8,303 bases of DNA from Candidatus Heimdallarchaeota archaeon (lineage in GTDB: Archaea; Asgardarchaeota; Heimdallarchaeia; Heimdallarchaeales; Heimdallarchaeaceae). The translations under genes were made by a program, and so were the position numbers. Positions 1-5,595 of this stretch are shown one piece after another (the stretch's first letter is position 1; the number at the start of each line of letters is the position of its first letter). The DNA lies in NCBI GenBank assembly GCA_023139025.1, contig JAGLOH010000078.1, forward strand, positions 1 through 8,303, written 5' to 3'. The notes beneath the pieces are model-generated. The model did not search any database. It was not told the DNA's origin and saw only the letters and a list, made by a program, of their open reading frames with translations.

Positions 1-193
1 GTTGTCCAGCTAAATCCCAAATCTGTAGTGTGTAATCAACGTTCTTATGGATCATTTTTTTAACAGCAAAGTCAGCGCCTATGGTCATCATGTACCCTTC
101 TTTGAAACTCTCTCCTAGGTATGTTCGACGTATACTTGTCTTACCGACTGCGCCTTCTCCTAGCAACGAAATCTTGAAAATTCTTTGGCTCAC
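1..193 (-). CDS. Ras/Rab-like small GTPase, N-terminal part (runs off left edge)
   Basis: This is the N-terminal 64 residues of a Ras-superfamily GTPase, a GTP-binding switch protein. The P-loop (G1) reads GEGAVGKTS at residues 12-20. The switch I threonine (G2) is Thr37, followed by IGADF, close to the Rab IGVDF signature. G3 is WDLAGQ at 59-64, with Asp60, Gly63 and Gln64 in the place of Ras Gln61. The G4 and G5 motifs and any C-terminal lipidation signal lie outside the window. The start is GTG at 193: an in-frame TAG lies six codons upstream and no other start codon falls between, and a GGTG ribosome-site-like motif sits five bases before it. There is almost no sequence ahead of the first beta strand, so no N-terminal targeting extension. 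Expanded families of such GTPases are a known Asgard trait. The subfamily (Rab-like rather than Arf or Ras) is an inference from switch I. Confidence 0.94.
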   Translation of the reverse strand, partial: MSQRIFKISLLGEGAVGKTSIRRTYLGESFKEGYMMTIGADFAVKKMIHKNVDYTLQIWDLAGQ

Positions 194-233
194 TATAACA
201 CCACTTTCCTATAGTATTTTCTCTCTTCCATAC

Positions 234-241
234 TTTTAAAT
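234..241 (-). promoter_or_regulatory. Candidate TATA box of the GTPase gene
   Basis: On the minus strand this reads ATTTAAAA, centred about 44 bases before the GTG start. With the usual archaeal distance of about 25 bases from TATA box to transcript start, this predicts a leader of roughly 18 bases containing the GGTG motif. This is assigned from position and composition only. Confidence 0.4.
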
Positions 242-313
242 GATTTGTTAGAGGGAAGGGGTTAATATTGATTAATTTAAAAGTTACTGGTCTCAATTTG
301 TTCAATTAAACTT

Positions 314-362
314 AAAAAAAAGTCTAGTTTTTATAAATAATTAAAAAGAGAGAGGAAAAAAA
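314..362 (-). terminator. Pyrimidine-rich oligo-T terminator behind the left surface-protein gene
   Basis: On the minus strand the transcript would pass T7, a CT-repeat stretch, T5 and then T8, within 80 bases of the stop codon. Runs of T without a strong hairpin are the usual archaeal termination signal. The same arrangement follows the right-hand copy at 1432-1480, which supports a conserved function. Confidence 0.6.
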
Positions 363-391
363 GGTAGAGTTTGAATTTGTTCTGAAATATC

Positions 392-1081
392 TTATGTTTT
401 GTTTCTTTTCTTTCTTTGTAAGGTTATGACTCCAAAAGTTATCAGTACAGGAATTCCAGCTATCCATCCAAAAGGTACATTAACTAGTATATTTTCATCT
501 GTAATTTCTAACGAAATTTCAGCTTGATCTACATCCGCATCAGATTTCAACCTGAATTTTAATTCATATGAGCTAAGTACTCCCCATTCTTTGTTATATG
601 TCACTGTCGCTTCTTCATCAATCTCTATATTTCCACCAAAGAAACCAGAGAATTTCACATGAACTTCTGTAGCAATTGAAAATACTTCATCAGTGTTAGT
701 TACTTTATATTTTGCTTGCGGAATAGACAGTTCATATTGACTGTAAACTTCGTACAAATATTCAAAAGTATTGGTTTCGGATCCATTTGCTAGAATAGTT
801 TGTGGATATATGAATTTGATTGGAAAATATTCTATATTCGGTTTTATTGCATTGAAATCAATCAGACTGGCATCATTTCCTAGTAAATCTGAATTTAGTC
901 GAAATTCTGCCCAGGTTTCATTCGTAGTGAATAAATCCTCATAATTAACTAAAGCTAGATTGTCTGGATCTTCTAGGAATTTTATCTTGAAAATATCTCC
1001 TACAGTCATATTAGTTCCTGCATTGATTTCCCAAATAAAGTCTTCAGGGGAACCATACCCAGTTACAAAAAATGTTTTCAT
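392..1081 (-). CDS. Secreted, C-terminally anchored protein, left paralogue (start codon lost or unusual)
   Basis: From the first ATG (1081) this gives 229 residues. The frame is open and homologous to the paralogue at 1509-2342 for a further 53 codons upstream (see 1082-1240), so the ATG is almost certainly internal. Read from the ATG, the protein lacks its signal peptide. The body is acidic and rich in beta-type sequence, with EDFIWEI, FLEDPDN and YNKEWGVLS shared with the paralogue and several N-glycosylation-type sequons (NMT, NET, NGS). The C-terminus has a proline-glycine-containing transmembrane helix (about residues 204-221) followed by the basic tail QRKKRNKT. That layout suggests an extracellular domain held in the membrane, with the tail inside. 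I do not recognise the family. It is either an incipient pseudogene or uses a non-standard start; the body frame has no stop or frameshift. Confidence 0.7.
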   Translation of the reverse strand: MKTFFVTGYGSPEDFIWEINAGTNMTVGDIFKIKFLEDPDNLALVNYEDLFTTNETWAEFRLNSDLLGNDASLIDFNAIKPNIEYFPIKFIYPQTILANGSETNTFEYLYEVYSQYELSIPQAKYKVTNTDEVFSIATEVHVKFSGFFGGNIEIDEEATVTYNKEWGVLSSYELKFRLKSDADVDQAEISLEITDENILVNVPFGWIAGIPVLITFGVITLQRKKRNKT

Positions 1082-1240
1082 TTCCCAAGATAATTCAAAT
1101 GGTGCTACAAGATTATCATTGTATGTGAAATCGTCTATTCCAATAGCATTAACAAAGTTTTGACCATAACTAAGTGAAAATAAAATTGCTATTAGAGATA
1201 TCGATAAAACAGCTATTTTCTTTTTATTTATTTTAAACGC
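1082..1240 (-). other. In-frame signal-peptide region of the left paralogue, without a start codon
   Basis: Continuing the frame upstream of the ATG at 1081 gives 53 codons that align with the N-terminus of the right copy. They include a basic INKKKIAVLS stretch, a hydrophobic core (about LIAILFSLSYG) and DFTYNDNLVAP. The codon aligned with the GTG start of the paralogue is GCG (1240-1238), and the next upstream stop is TAA eight codons earlier. I find no ATG, GTG or TTG in this frame between that stop and 1081. A hydrophobic export signal is therefore preserved in a stretch that cannot be started by standard codons. Confidence 0.75.
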
Positions 1241-1277
1241 CTCTGTGCTTGCTAAAGTAAGCGTTTACCCTTGAAAC

Positions 1278-1285
1278 TATATAAA
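1278..1285 (-). promoter_or_regulatory. TATA box of the left surface-protein gene
   Basis: The minus strand reads TTTATATA, a consensus archaeal TATA box, centred about 41 bases before the GCG that aligns with the paralogue's start codon. The right copy has its TATA box at the same distance from its GTG. A shared element, CTAGACCTAG, lies just upstream in both copies. Confidence 0.6.
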
Positions 1286-1431
1286 TCCTAGGTCTAGAAG
1301 TATACACAAGAAGAATATACTACTAAAGAAAGATAATGTGGAATAAATTAATACTTTGACAAATTAATTATTTCTCGTCCTTCTTTTTTCAATCGGAATA
1401 GATATTGTTCTCAACTTATTCAATTATACTT

Positions 1432-1480
1432 AAAAAAAATACAGTTTCTATAAATTATTAAAAGGAGAGAGAAAAAAAAA
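1432..1480 (-). terminator. Pyrimidine-rich oligo-T terminator behind the right surface-protein gene
   Basis: On the minus strand there is a T9 run, then CTCTCTCC, TTTTAATA and finally T8, starting about 30 bases after the stop codon. It matches the left copy at 314-362 in order and spacing. Confidence 0.6.
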
Positions 1481-1508
1481 GTAGAGTATGGATTTGTTCT
1501 GAAATATC

Positions 1509-2342
1509 TTAAGTTTTGTTTCTTTTCTTTCTTCGTAAGGTTATGACTCCAAGAGTAATCAGTACAGGAATACTCGCAATCCATCCAAAAGGTGCTATTT
1601 TTATATCCTCGTCTGTTATTTCTAACAAGATTTCAACTTCTTGTACACCTGCAATATTTTTTGCTCTCAAGTATAATTCATATGTGCTAAGTACTCCCCA
1701 TTCCTTATTATATGTCACTTTAGCTTCTTCATCAGTCTCAATTTCGCCATAAGACATATGAACTTTAATTTCTACTGAAAATGCATCTGCTCCATTCGAT
1801 ACTTTATATTTTCCCCATGAAGAAGAGAATTCATTTTGAGACAAATCATCGTATAAAAGATCAAAAGTACTGATTTCAGCTCCTCCTACTTGAACAGTTT
1901 GTGGATAAATGAATTTGACTGGAAAGATGGTTGATAAACTTGTTTCTGTTATATTGAAACCAATCAAACTGGCATCATCTCCTAGTAAATCTGAATTTAA
2001 ATAAAATTCTGCCCAAGTATCATTAGTAGTGAATAATTCCCCATAATCACTTAAAACTAAATTATCTGGATCTTCTAGGAATTCTATCTTGAAAATATCT
2101 CCTTGTGTCATGTTAACTGCTGGTGTTATTTCCCAAATAAAGTCTTCAAGGAAAGAATCATCAGTTACATAAAATGTTGTCATAACCCAAGATAATTCGT
2201 AGGGTGCTACAAGATTATCATTGTACGTGAAATCTTCTATAACGTTAGCAACAGCAAAGTTATATCCATTATTAATTGAGACTAAAATTGTTATCAGAGT
2301 TAATGATAAAACTGCTATATTCTTTTTATTAATCTCGAACAC
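1509..2342 (-). CDS. Secreted, C-terminally anchored acidic protein, right paralogue
   Basis: This 277-residue protein probably sits on the cell surface. The N-terminus is a signal peptide: a basic start (INKKN, residues 4-8), a hydrophobic core at about 9-23, and cleavage probably near 30-35. Residues 40-248 are acidic and beta-rich, with NMT, NDT and NIT sequons at 77, 107 and 130. Residues 251-269 (PFGWIASIPVLIT...) form a transmembrane helix and 270-277 (RRKKRNKT) a basic stop-transfer tail. The start is GTG at 2342, the only start codon after an in-frame TAG and before an internal ATG at residue 54. The signal-body-helix-basic-tail order resembles archaeosortase substrates, but no PGF-type motif that I know is present. 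It is the intact member of a tandem pair with 392-1240. Function unknown; no enzymatic motif seen. Confidence 0.8.
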   Translation of the reverse strand: MFEINKKNIAVLSLTLITILVSINNGYNFAVANVIEDFTYNDNLVAPYELSWVMTTFYVTDDSFLEDFIWEITPAVNMTQGDIFKIEFLEDPDNLVLSDYGELFTTNDTWAEFYLNSDLLGDDASLIGFNITETSLSTIFPVKFIYPQTVQVGGAEISTFDLLYDDLSQNEFSSSWGKYKVSNGADAFSVEIKVHMSYGEIETDEEAKVTYNKEWGVLSTYELYLRAKNIAGVQEVEILLEITDEDIKIAPFGWIASIPVLITLGVITLRRKKRNKT

Positions 2343-2379
2343 CTCATTGTTTTCTAAATTCCGTGTTAACTTCTAATTG

Positions 2380-2400
2380 TATTTAAACACTAGGTCTAGA
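2380..2400 (-). promoter_or_regulatory. TATA box and conserved upstream element of the right surface-protein gene
   Basis: The minus strand carries TTTAAATA (2387-2380), centred about 41 bases before the GTG start, immediately preceded by CTAGACCTAG. The motif GTATAnTTCTAGACCTAG is retained in both duplicated units while nearby bases have changed. It may be a BRE/activator region or an operator. Its position next to the divergent TrmO promoter would allow shared control, which is an inference. Confidence 0.5.
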
Positions 2401-2412
2401 ACTATACACAAA

Positions 2413-2422
2413 AAAAATATAG
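2413..2422 (+). promoter_or_regulatory. TATA box of the TrmO operon, probably leaderless
   Basis: An AAAAATATAG stretch is centred about 25 bases before the ATG at 2443. At archaeal spacing the transcript would begin at or within a few bases of the ATG, giving a leaderless mRNA. This supports the ATG at 2443 over a TTG at 2377, which would lie upstream of the promoter. Confidence 0.5.
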
Positions 2423-2442
2423 TACTAATCATAGTAAAATTC

Positions 2443-2904
2443 ATGGAAATAATAGTTAAGCCAATTGGTTTCATTGAATCTCCTTTTAATGAATCGGAAA
2501 AAGTTCCTATTCAATCCGGTTTCTCAGACTCTTTTGGAACTGTAGTTGTTGATATGAAATATATAGAGGGTCTTGAAGAGATTGATGGTTTTTCTCACAT
2601 TATTCTGATTTACTATTTTGATAGAGCAGAGAATGTTGACCTGAAAGTTGTTCCTTATCTAGATACTAAACCTAAAGGAATTTTCGCAATTCGCCATCCT
2701 AACAGACCAAATAAAATAGGTTTTTCTATTGTTCAGTTAGTCAGTGTTGAAAAAAACAAACTTCTCGTTAAGGGTATTGACATTCTGAATAATACTCCTT
2801 TGCTAGATATCAAACCTTTTGTACCTGAATTTGATATTAAGGGTATCAAAGATACTAGAATAGGTTGGTTGTCTGATAGATTACGAAAAGAAGCAGGTGA
2901 ATGA
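2443..2904 (+). CDS. trmO: TrmO/TsaA-family tRNA (t6A37) N6-methyltransferase
   Basis: This 153-residue protein matches the TrmO (YaeB/TsaA, formerly VirR) beta-barrel family. The bacterial enzyme uses SAM to methylate N6 of t6A at position 37 of tRNA-Thr, giving m6t6A. Family landmarks in order are PIGFIESPF at 7-15, a PIQ near 22-24, the IDGFSHIILIYYF strand at 47-59, RHPNRPNKIGFS at 84-95 (bacterial form RSPHRPNPIG), DILNNTPLLDIKPF at 113-126, and P128 with D131. The length fits the short single-domain archaeal form; the C-terminal extension of the E. coli protein is absent. The substitutions H to N and P to K in the RPN signature deserve note, so activity on t6A is assumed. The frame extends back to a TTG at 2377, but that would include the neighbour's promoter and a repeat end; ATG at 2443 is chosen. 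First gene of the plus-strand operon. Confidence 0.85.
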   Translation: MEIIVKPIGFIESPFNESEKVPIQSGFSDSFGTVVVDMKYIEGLEEIDGFSHIILIYYFDRAENVDLKVVPYLDTKPKGIFAIRHPNRPNKIGFSIVQLVSVEKNKLLVKGIDILNNTPLLDIKPFVPEFDIKGIKDTRIGWLSDRLRKEAGE

Positions 2905-3991
2905 CATTCCTAAGGTAGATTGTGCGGTTATTCTTGCTGGAGGTAAAGGCTCTCGTTTAAGGCCATTAACAATTAACAAACCCAAACCCTTGATTCCTGT
3001 CACCCTTACGCCAATGATTGACTTTGCATTAAAACAAATAACTGATGCAGGAATTTCTAAAATCATCGTAGCAGTGAAATATTTAGGAGAACAGGTCATT
3101 GATTATTTGAACAATTCTTCTAAATTTTCCGATTTAGAGATTATTATTCCAGATATAGATCCCATTGGAACAGCTGATGCAGTTAGAAGTGTTTCAGATA
3201 TTATCGATGGAGATTTTGTAGTATCTATGGCAGATATAGTTTGTGATCTTTCGATTAATAAAATGCAGAAGTTTTTCTATTCAACCGATGCTTACGCAAC
3301 AATCAGCTTGAAGAATATAGATTTTCCAACAAAGAAATTTGGAGTTATACTTCTTGATGAAGAGCAAAATATAGAGATATTTTTAGAAAAACCCAAACCA
3401 GAAGAGATGTTATTTACAACAATGGCATTTGCTTATCGGCCTGTAGCTGAATTCCATCAAAATTTGGTTAATACTGGAATATATTTTTTTAAGCATAGGG
3501 CTCTAGAAATTTTAGATAATTTCAAAGATATTGTAGATTTTGGTCAAGATATGTTTCCCTATCTTCTTCAAGAAAAATTCAAACTAAATGGTTATGTGGG
3601 CGATTATTATTGGATAGATGCAGGGAATGTTAGAAGTTATTTGTGGGCTAATTATGACGTTCTAAGAGGTTTTGTCTCCGATTATTCTCCACCTGGAAAA
3701 AATAAGAAAGGTATATGGATGGGTGAAAATTTAACAATTGATGAAACTGCAAAAATTATTCCTCCTGTTGTTATTGGGGATAATGTAGAGATTTTAGAAA
3801 ATTCAGTAGTTGGACCATTTTCAGTTCTACATAAGGATGTAAAATTAAAAGAAAATGTTTCAGTTGAACATAGTGTAATTTGGGAAAATTCTGTGATAAA
3901 TAATAATGCTTTCATTAAGAATTCTGTTGTCTGTGATAATGTTGAAATTGAGGAAAACAGAAAGATAATTAAGTATTCAGCAATTAGCTGA
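2897..3991 (+). CDS. NDP-sugar pyrophosphorylase (sugar-1-phosphate nucleotidylyltransferase) with left-handed beta-helix domain
   Basis: This 364-residue enzyme should make an NDP-sugar and pyrophosphate from a sugar-1-phosphate and an NTP, supplying precursors for glycans or protein glycosylation. The RmlA-type nucleotidyltransferase domain spans about 8-255. It has the LAGGKGSRLRPLT signature (13-25), KPKPLIPV (28-35), GTADAVR (91-97), ADIVCD (112-117) in place of the usual GDxxxD, FLEKP (162-166), NTG (192-194) and WIDAG with metal-site Asp241 (239-243). Residues 275-355 hold the isoleucine/valine hexapeptide repeats of a left-handed beta-helix, as in archaeal two-domain pyrophosphorylases that also carry an acyltransferase-like domain. 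About 25 residues separate FLEKP from NTG, longer than is usual. GTG start at 2897 overlaps the trmO stop by 8 bases, so translation is probably coupled. Sugar and base specificity cannot be read from the sequence. Confidence 0.9.
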   Translation: MNDIPKVDCAVILAGGKGSRLRPLTINKPKPLIPVTLTPMIDFALKQITDAGISKIIVAVKYLGEQVIDYLNNSSKFSDLEIIIPDIDPIGTADAVRSVSDIIDGDFVVSMADIVCDLSINKMQKFFYSTDAYATISLKNIDFPTKKFGVILLDEEQNIEIFLEKPKPEEMLFTTMAFAYRPVAEFHQNLVNTGIYFFKHRALEILDNFKDIVDFGQDMFPYLLQEKFKLNGYVGDYYWIDAGNVRSYLWANYDVLRGFVSDYSPPGKNKKGIWMGENLTIDETAKIIPPVVIGDNVEILENSVVGPFSVLHKDVKLKENVSVEHSVIWENSVINNNAFIKNSVVCDNVEIEENRKIIKYSAIS

Positions 3992-4010
3992 ATTAAGAAG
4001 ATTGATATCT

Positions 4011-4631
4011 ATGGCTTCTAATAAAAATACTTCAAAGTGGTTCATAGTTTTGAGTTTAGCTTTTCTACTATTTGCTTCTTCTGTCATAAGTAGTGCTTCA
4101 AACACAAGTGTTGTCTACTGGGATATAAACATGGAACTTGATGATGTTAACAACTATGAAGGAATTAGATTAGTTGTCTTTTTCCTACCGACATGCCCTA
4201 GTTGCATTGATGAATTACTTATTTTAGAACAAATAGATACCAATTATAATCTGACTATTTTCATGCTGGATGTTTATAAACAACCAACAAATCAAAGACT
4301 CATTGATTTTAAGAATAACCATACTTTATCGGATGATTGGATTATTGGATATTCAACTAGTGAAACTAATTCATTTTTTGATCTCTATTCAGTACCAACA
4401 CTAGTTGTATTGGATGATTTAGGAAGAATTGTATCTTTCATAGAAGGTCAAGCAAGTTACAGTTTTCTCGAAACAAAAATACTTGATGCAATAAACCACA
4501 ATACAGATAATTATAATACAGAATACAATGAAGATCCCTCAAAACAAATAGCAGCTATTTTCATAATTGTTGGAGTGGGAATAACGGCTGTTGTAACTTA
4601 TTTTCTTGTAAAAACACTAGTAAAAAGATAA
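4011..4631 (+). CDS. Membrane-anchored extracytoplasmic thioredoxin-fold protein (CPSC)
   Basis: This 206-residue protein is probably a thiol-disulfide oxidoreductase or a protein-folding aid on the outer face of the membrane. The N-terminal 30 residues form a signal peptide (basic NKNTSK, then a hydrophobic core near 10-28). The thioredoxin-like domain follows: a strand RLVVFFLP, the motif CPSC with cysteines 62 and 65, and the cis-proline loop SVPT (Pro129) followed by LVVLDDLGRIV. A second helix at about 180-201 (AAIFIIVGVGI...) ends in a short basic tail, so the domain would hang outside, anchored by the C-terminus. These two cysteines are the only ones in the protein, fitting a redox pair. 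Start: ATG at 4011; an in-frame TTG at 4002 would add three residues. It follows the pyrophosphorylase by 19 bases and is the last gene of the operon. Confidence 0.8.
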   Translation: MASNKNTSKWFIVLSLAFLLFASSVISSASNTSVVYWDINMELDDVNNYEGIRLVVFFLPTCPSCIDELLILEQIDTNYNLTIFMLDVYKQPTNQRLIDFKNNHTLSDDWIIGYSTSETNSFFDLYSVPTLVVLDDLGRIVSFIEGQASYSFLETKILDAINHNTDNYNTEYNEDPSKQIAAIFIIVGVGITAVVTYFLVKTLVKR

Positions 4632-4636
4632 GTAGA

Positions 4637-4648
4637 AAAGTTAACTTT
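4637..4648. other. 12-bp palindrome at the convergent gene junction
   Basis: AAAGTTAACTTT is a perfect 12-bp palindrome spanning the 9-bp gap between the convergent stop codons at 4631 and 4641 and running into the last codons of the minus-strand gene. A T6 run follows on the plus strand (4653-4658). It may help terminate the plus-strand operon. The palindrome has no loop, so a hairpin would be weak. Confidence 0.3.
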
Positions 4649-5549
4649 CCACTTTTTTCCCACAATTAGAACATTCTTTTGCATTATCATAAATTACTAA
4701 TCCACAATCGCTACAGAAAACAGATTCAGTAGAATTGAAGAAAGTAGTTGTAGGATCATCTACATTATCAAAATAGTTTAATGATTCACCTTCGAAAGGT
4801 TTACTCTCCCCTTTATCTTCTTCAAGATTCTGCAATAGCTGTGATATTTTGACTTTTCTACCATCTCTCAAGAAAACTATGAAAAATCCTACTGATACCA
4901 CAGCTGAGATATAAGTCATGACTACTTCAGAATATGCCATAAACAAATATGGATTAATTGTTAAGATTGGCACCATAAATAACATGATGAATGATGCTAA
5001 ATATCTAATTGCTGGATTCAAAGCAAACAAGGCGTAAAACACACTCTCTCCAGTACTTACTTTCTTGTATCTACCTATTGTAGTAATTAAATTTTTGACT
5101 AAATTCATACCATAAAAGTGTGCAATTATCATTAACATAAATGGAACAGTAAGATCACTCTGATGACTAGAACTAAGATCTTGTTGTAATACCAAAAGTG
5201 CTTCATAGAGCCCAAGGGAGAAAGCTGTTATTAGTAGAGCAAAAATAGCATTTCTTGCTTTCTTTTTATTTTCCAATCCAATATTAGTACTTCTCCATTG
5301 AATAACCTGGATGGCTATTAATATGAACATAAAAGCATAAAAAACTGAATCTGCAATTCGCCAGAAATCCATGACTTCCTGAGAAAAAATTGGTTCTCCT
5401 GTCTGATCTTCATAGAAAAATATGAACAAAACCCTGTTAATCATTTCAATGATATAATAAAGCATCATACCAAAAACAGCAAGCTTCATCCAGAAGAATG
5501 AAAACCTTTCTTCTCCATGGGCTGTGACAGGATATTTATTATTAACCAA
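4641..5549 (-). CDS. Multi-pass membrane protein with C-terminal zinc ribbon
   Basis: This 302-residue protein belongs to no family I recognise. Hydrophobic helices are visible near residues 18-46, 64-85, 99-121, 134-156, 169-204 (long enough for one or two passes) and 206-227, giving six or seven passes. A charged linker (228-275) follows, then a zinc ribbon with Cys279, Cys282, Cys293 and Cys296 (FCSDCG and ECSNCG), like the free-standing rubredoxin-type knuckles added to many archaeal membrane proteins. The basic segment after the last helix (RDGRKVK) suggests the ribbon is cytoplasmic. The start is TTG at 5549, the only start codon between an in-frame TAA and Met21; residues such as HGEERF before the first helix look coding. 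It lies 46 bases after the 492-residue gene with no clear promoter between them, so co-transcription is likely. Confidence 0.75.
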   Translation of the reverse strand: MVNNKYPVTAHGEERFSFFWMKLAVFGMMLYYIIEMINRVLFIFFYEDQTGEPIFSQEVMDFWRIADSVFYAFMFILIAIQVIQWRSTNIGLENKKKARNAIFALLITAFSLGLYEALLVLQQDLSSSHQSDLTVPFMLMIIAHFYGMNLVKNLITTIGRYKKVSTGESVFYALFALNPAIRYLASFIMLFMVPILTINPYLFMAYSEVVMTYISAVVSVGFFIVFLRDGRKVKISQLLQNLEEDKGESKPFEGESLNYFDNVDDPTTTFFNSTESVFCSDCGLVIYDNAKECSNCGKKVES

Positions 5550-5595
5550 GACTGATAACCAATGAAAATGAAGTTGAAGTATTTATTTACTTTAC

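Larger units (their letters stand above)
291..1325. repeat. Tandem duplicated unit, left copy
   Basis: This roughly 1.03-kb block is collinear with 1409-2427. The similarity starts at a TCTCAA box followed by an A-tract, continues through the purine-rich 3' flank and the whole reading frame, and ends beyond the promoter at a block containing CTAGGTCTAGAA and TATACACAA. The copies are diverged (roughly 60% identical as protein, judged by eye) with small indels. Because flanks as well as the gene are duplicated, a segmental tandem duplication followed by divergence is the simplest reading. No transposase, inverted repeats or target-site duplications are visible. Confidence 0.85.
1409..2427. repeat. 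Tandem duplicated unit, right copy
   Basis: This is the partner of 291-1325. The offset is about 1,117 bases at the 3' flank and stop codons and about 1,102 bases at the promoter, so the net length difference is small. Its right end reaches into the intergenic space shared with the plus-strand operon. That suggests the duplication boundary lies close to the operon's start codon at 2443. Confidence 0.85.

Noticed and set aside
960..1163. Plus-strand open frame of 67 codons
   Set aside because: It lies antisense to the left surface-protein gene, spans its internal ATG, and has no domain or credible start signal.
1241..1508. tRNA, small RNA or CRISPR in the largest intergenic stretch
   Set aside because: There is no cloverleaf or spaced direct repeats. 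The stretch holds the left copy's promoter (to about 1325), about 80 bases of unassigned AT-rich sequence, and the right copy's terminator.
1516..1752. Plus-strand open frame of 78 codons
   Set aside because: It is antisense to the conserved C-terminal coding region of the right surface protein; its hydrophobic look mirrors the anchor helix.
291..2427. Insertion sequence or transposon as the cause of the repeats
   Set aside because: There is no transposase, terminal inverted repeat or target duplication; the repeats are direct and gene-bearing.
2377..2442. N-terminal extension of the TrmO gene from a TTG
   Set aside because: The extra 22 residues come from the duplicated promoter flank and match nothing in the TrmO family, and a TATA box lies inside the stretch.
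2881..3099. Minus-strand open frame of 72 codons
   Set aside because: It is antisense to the highly conserved nucleotidyltransferase signature and has no support of its own.
3682..3915. Minus-strand open frame of 77 codons
   Set aside because: It is a shadow of the beta-helix hexapeptide repeats on the plus strand.
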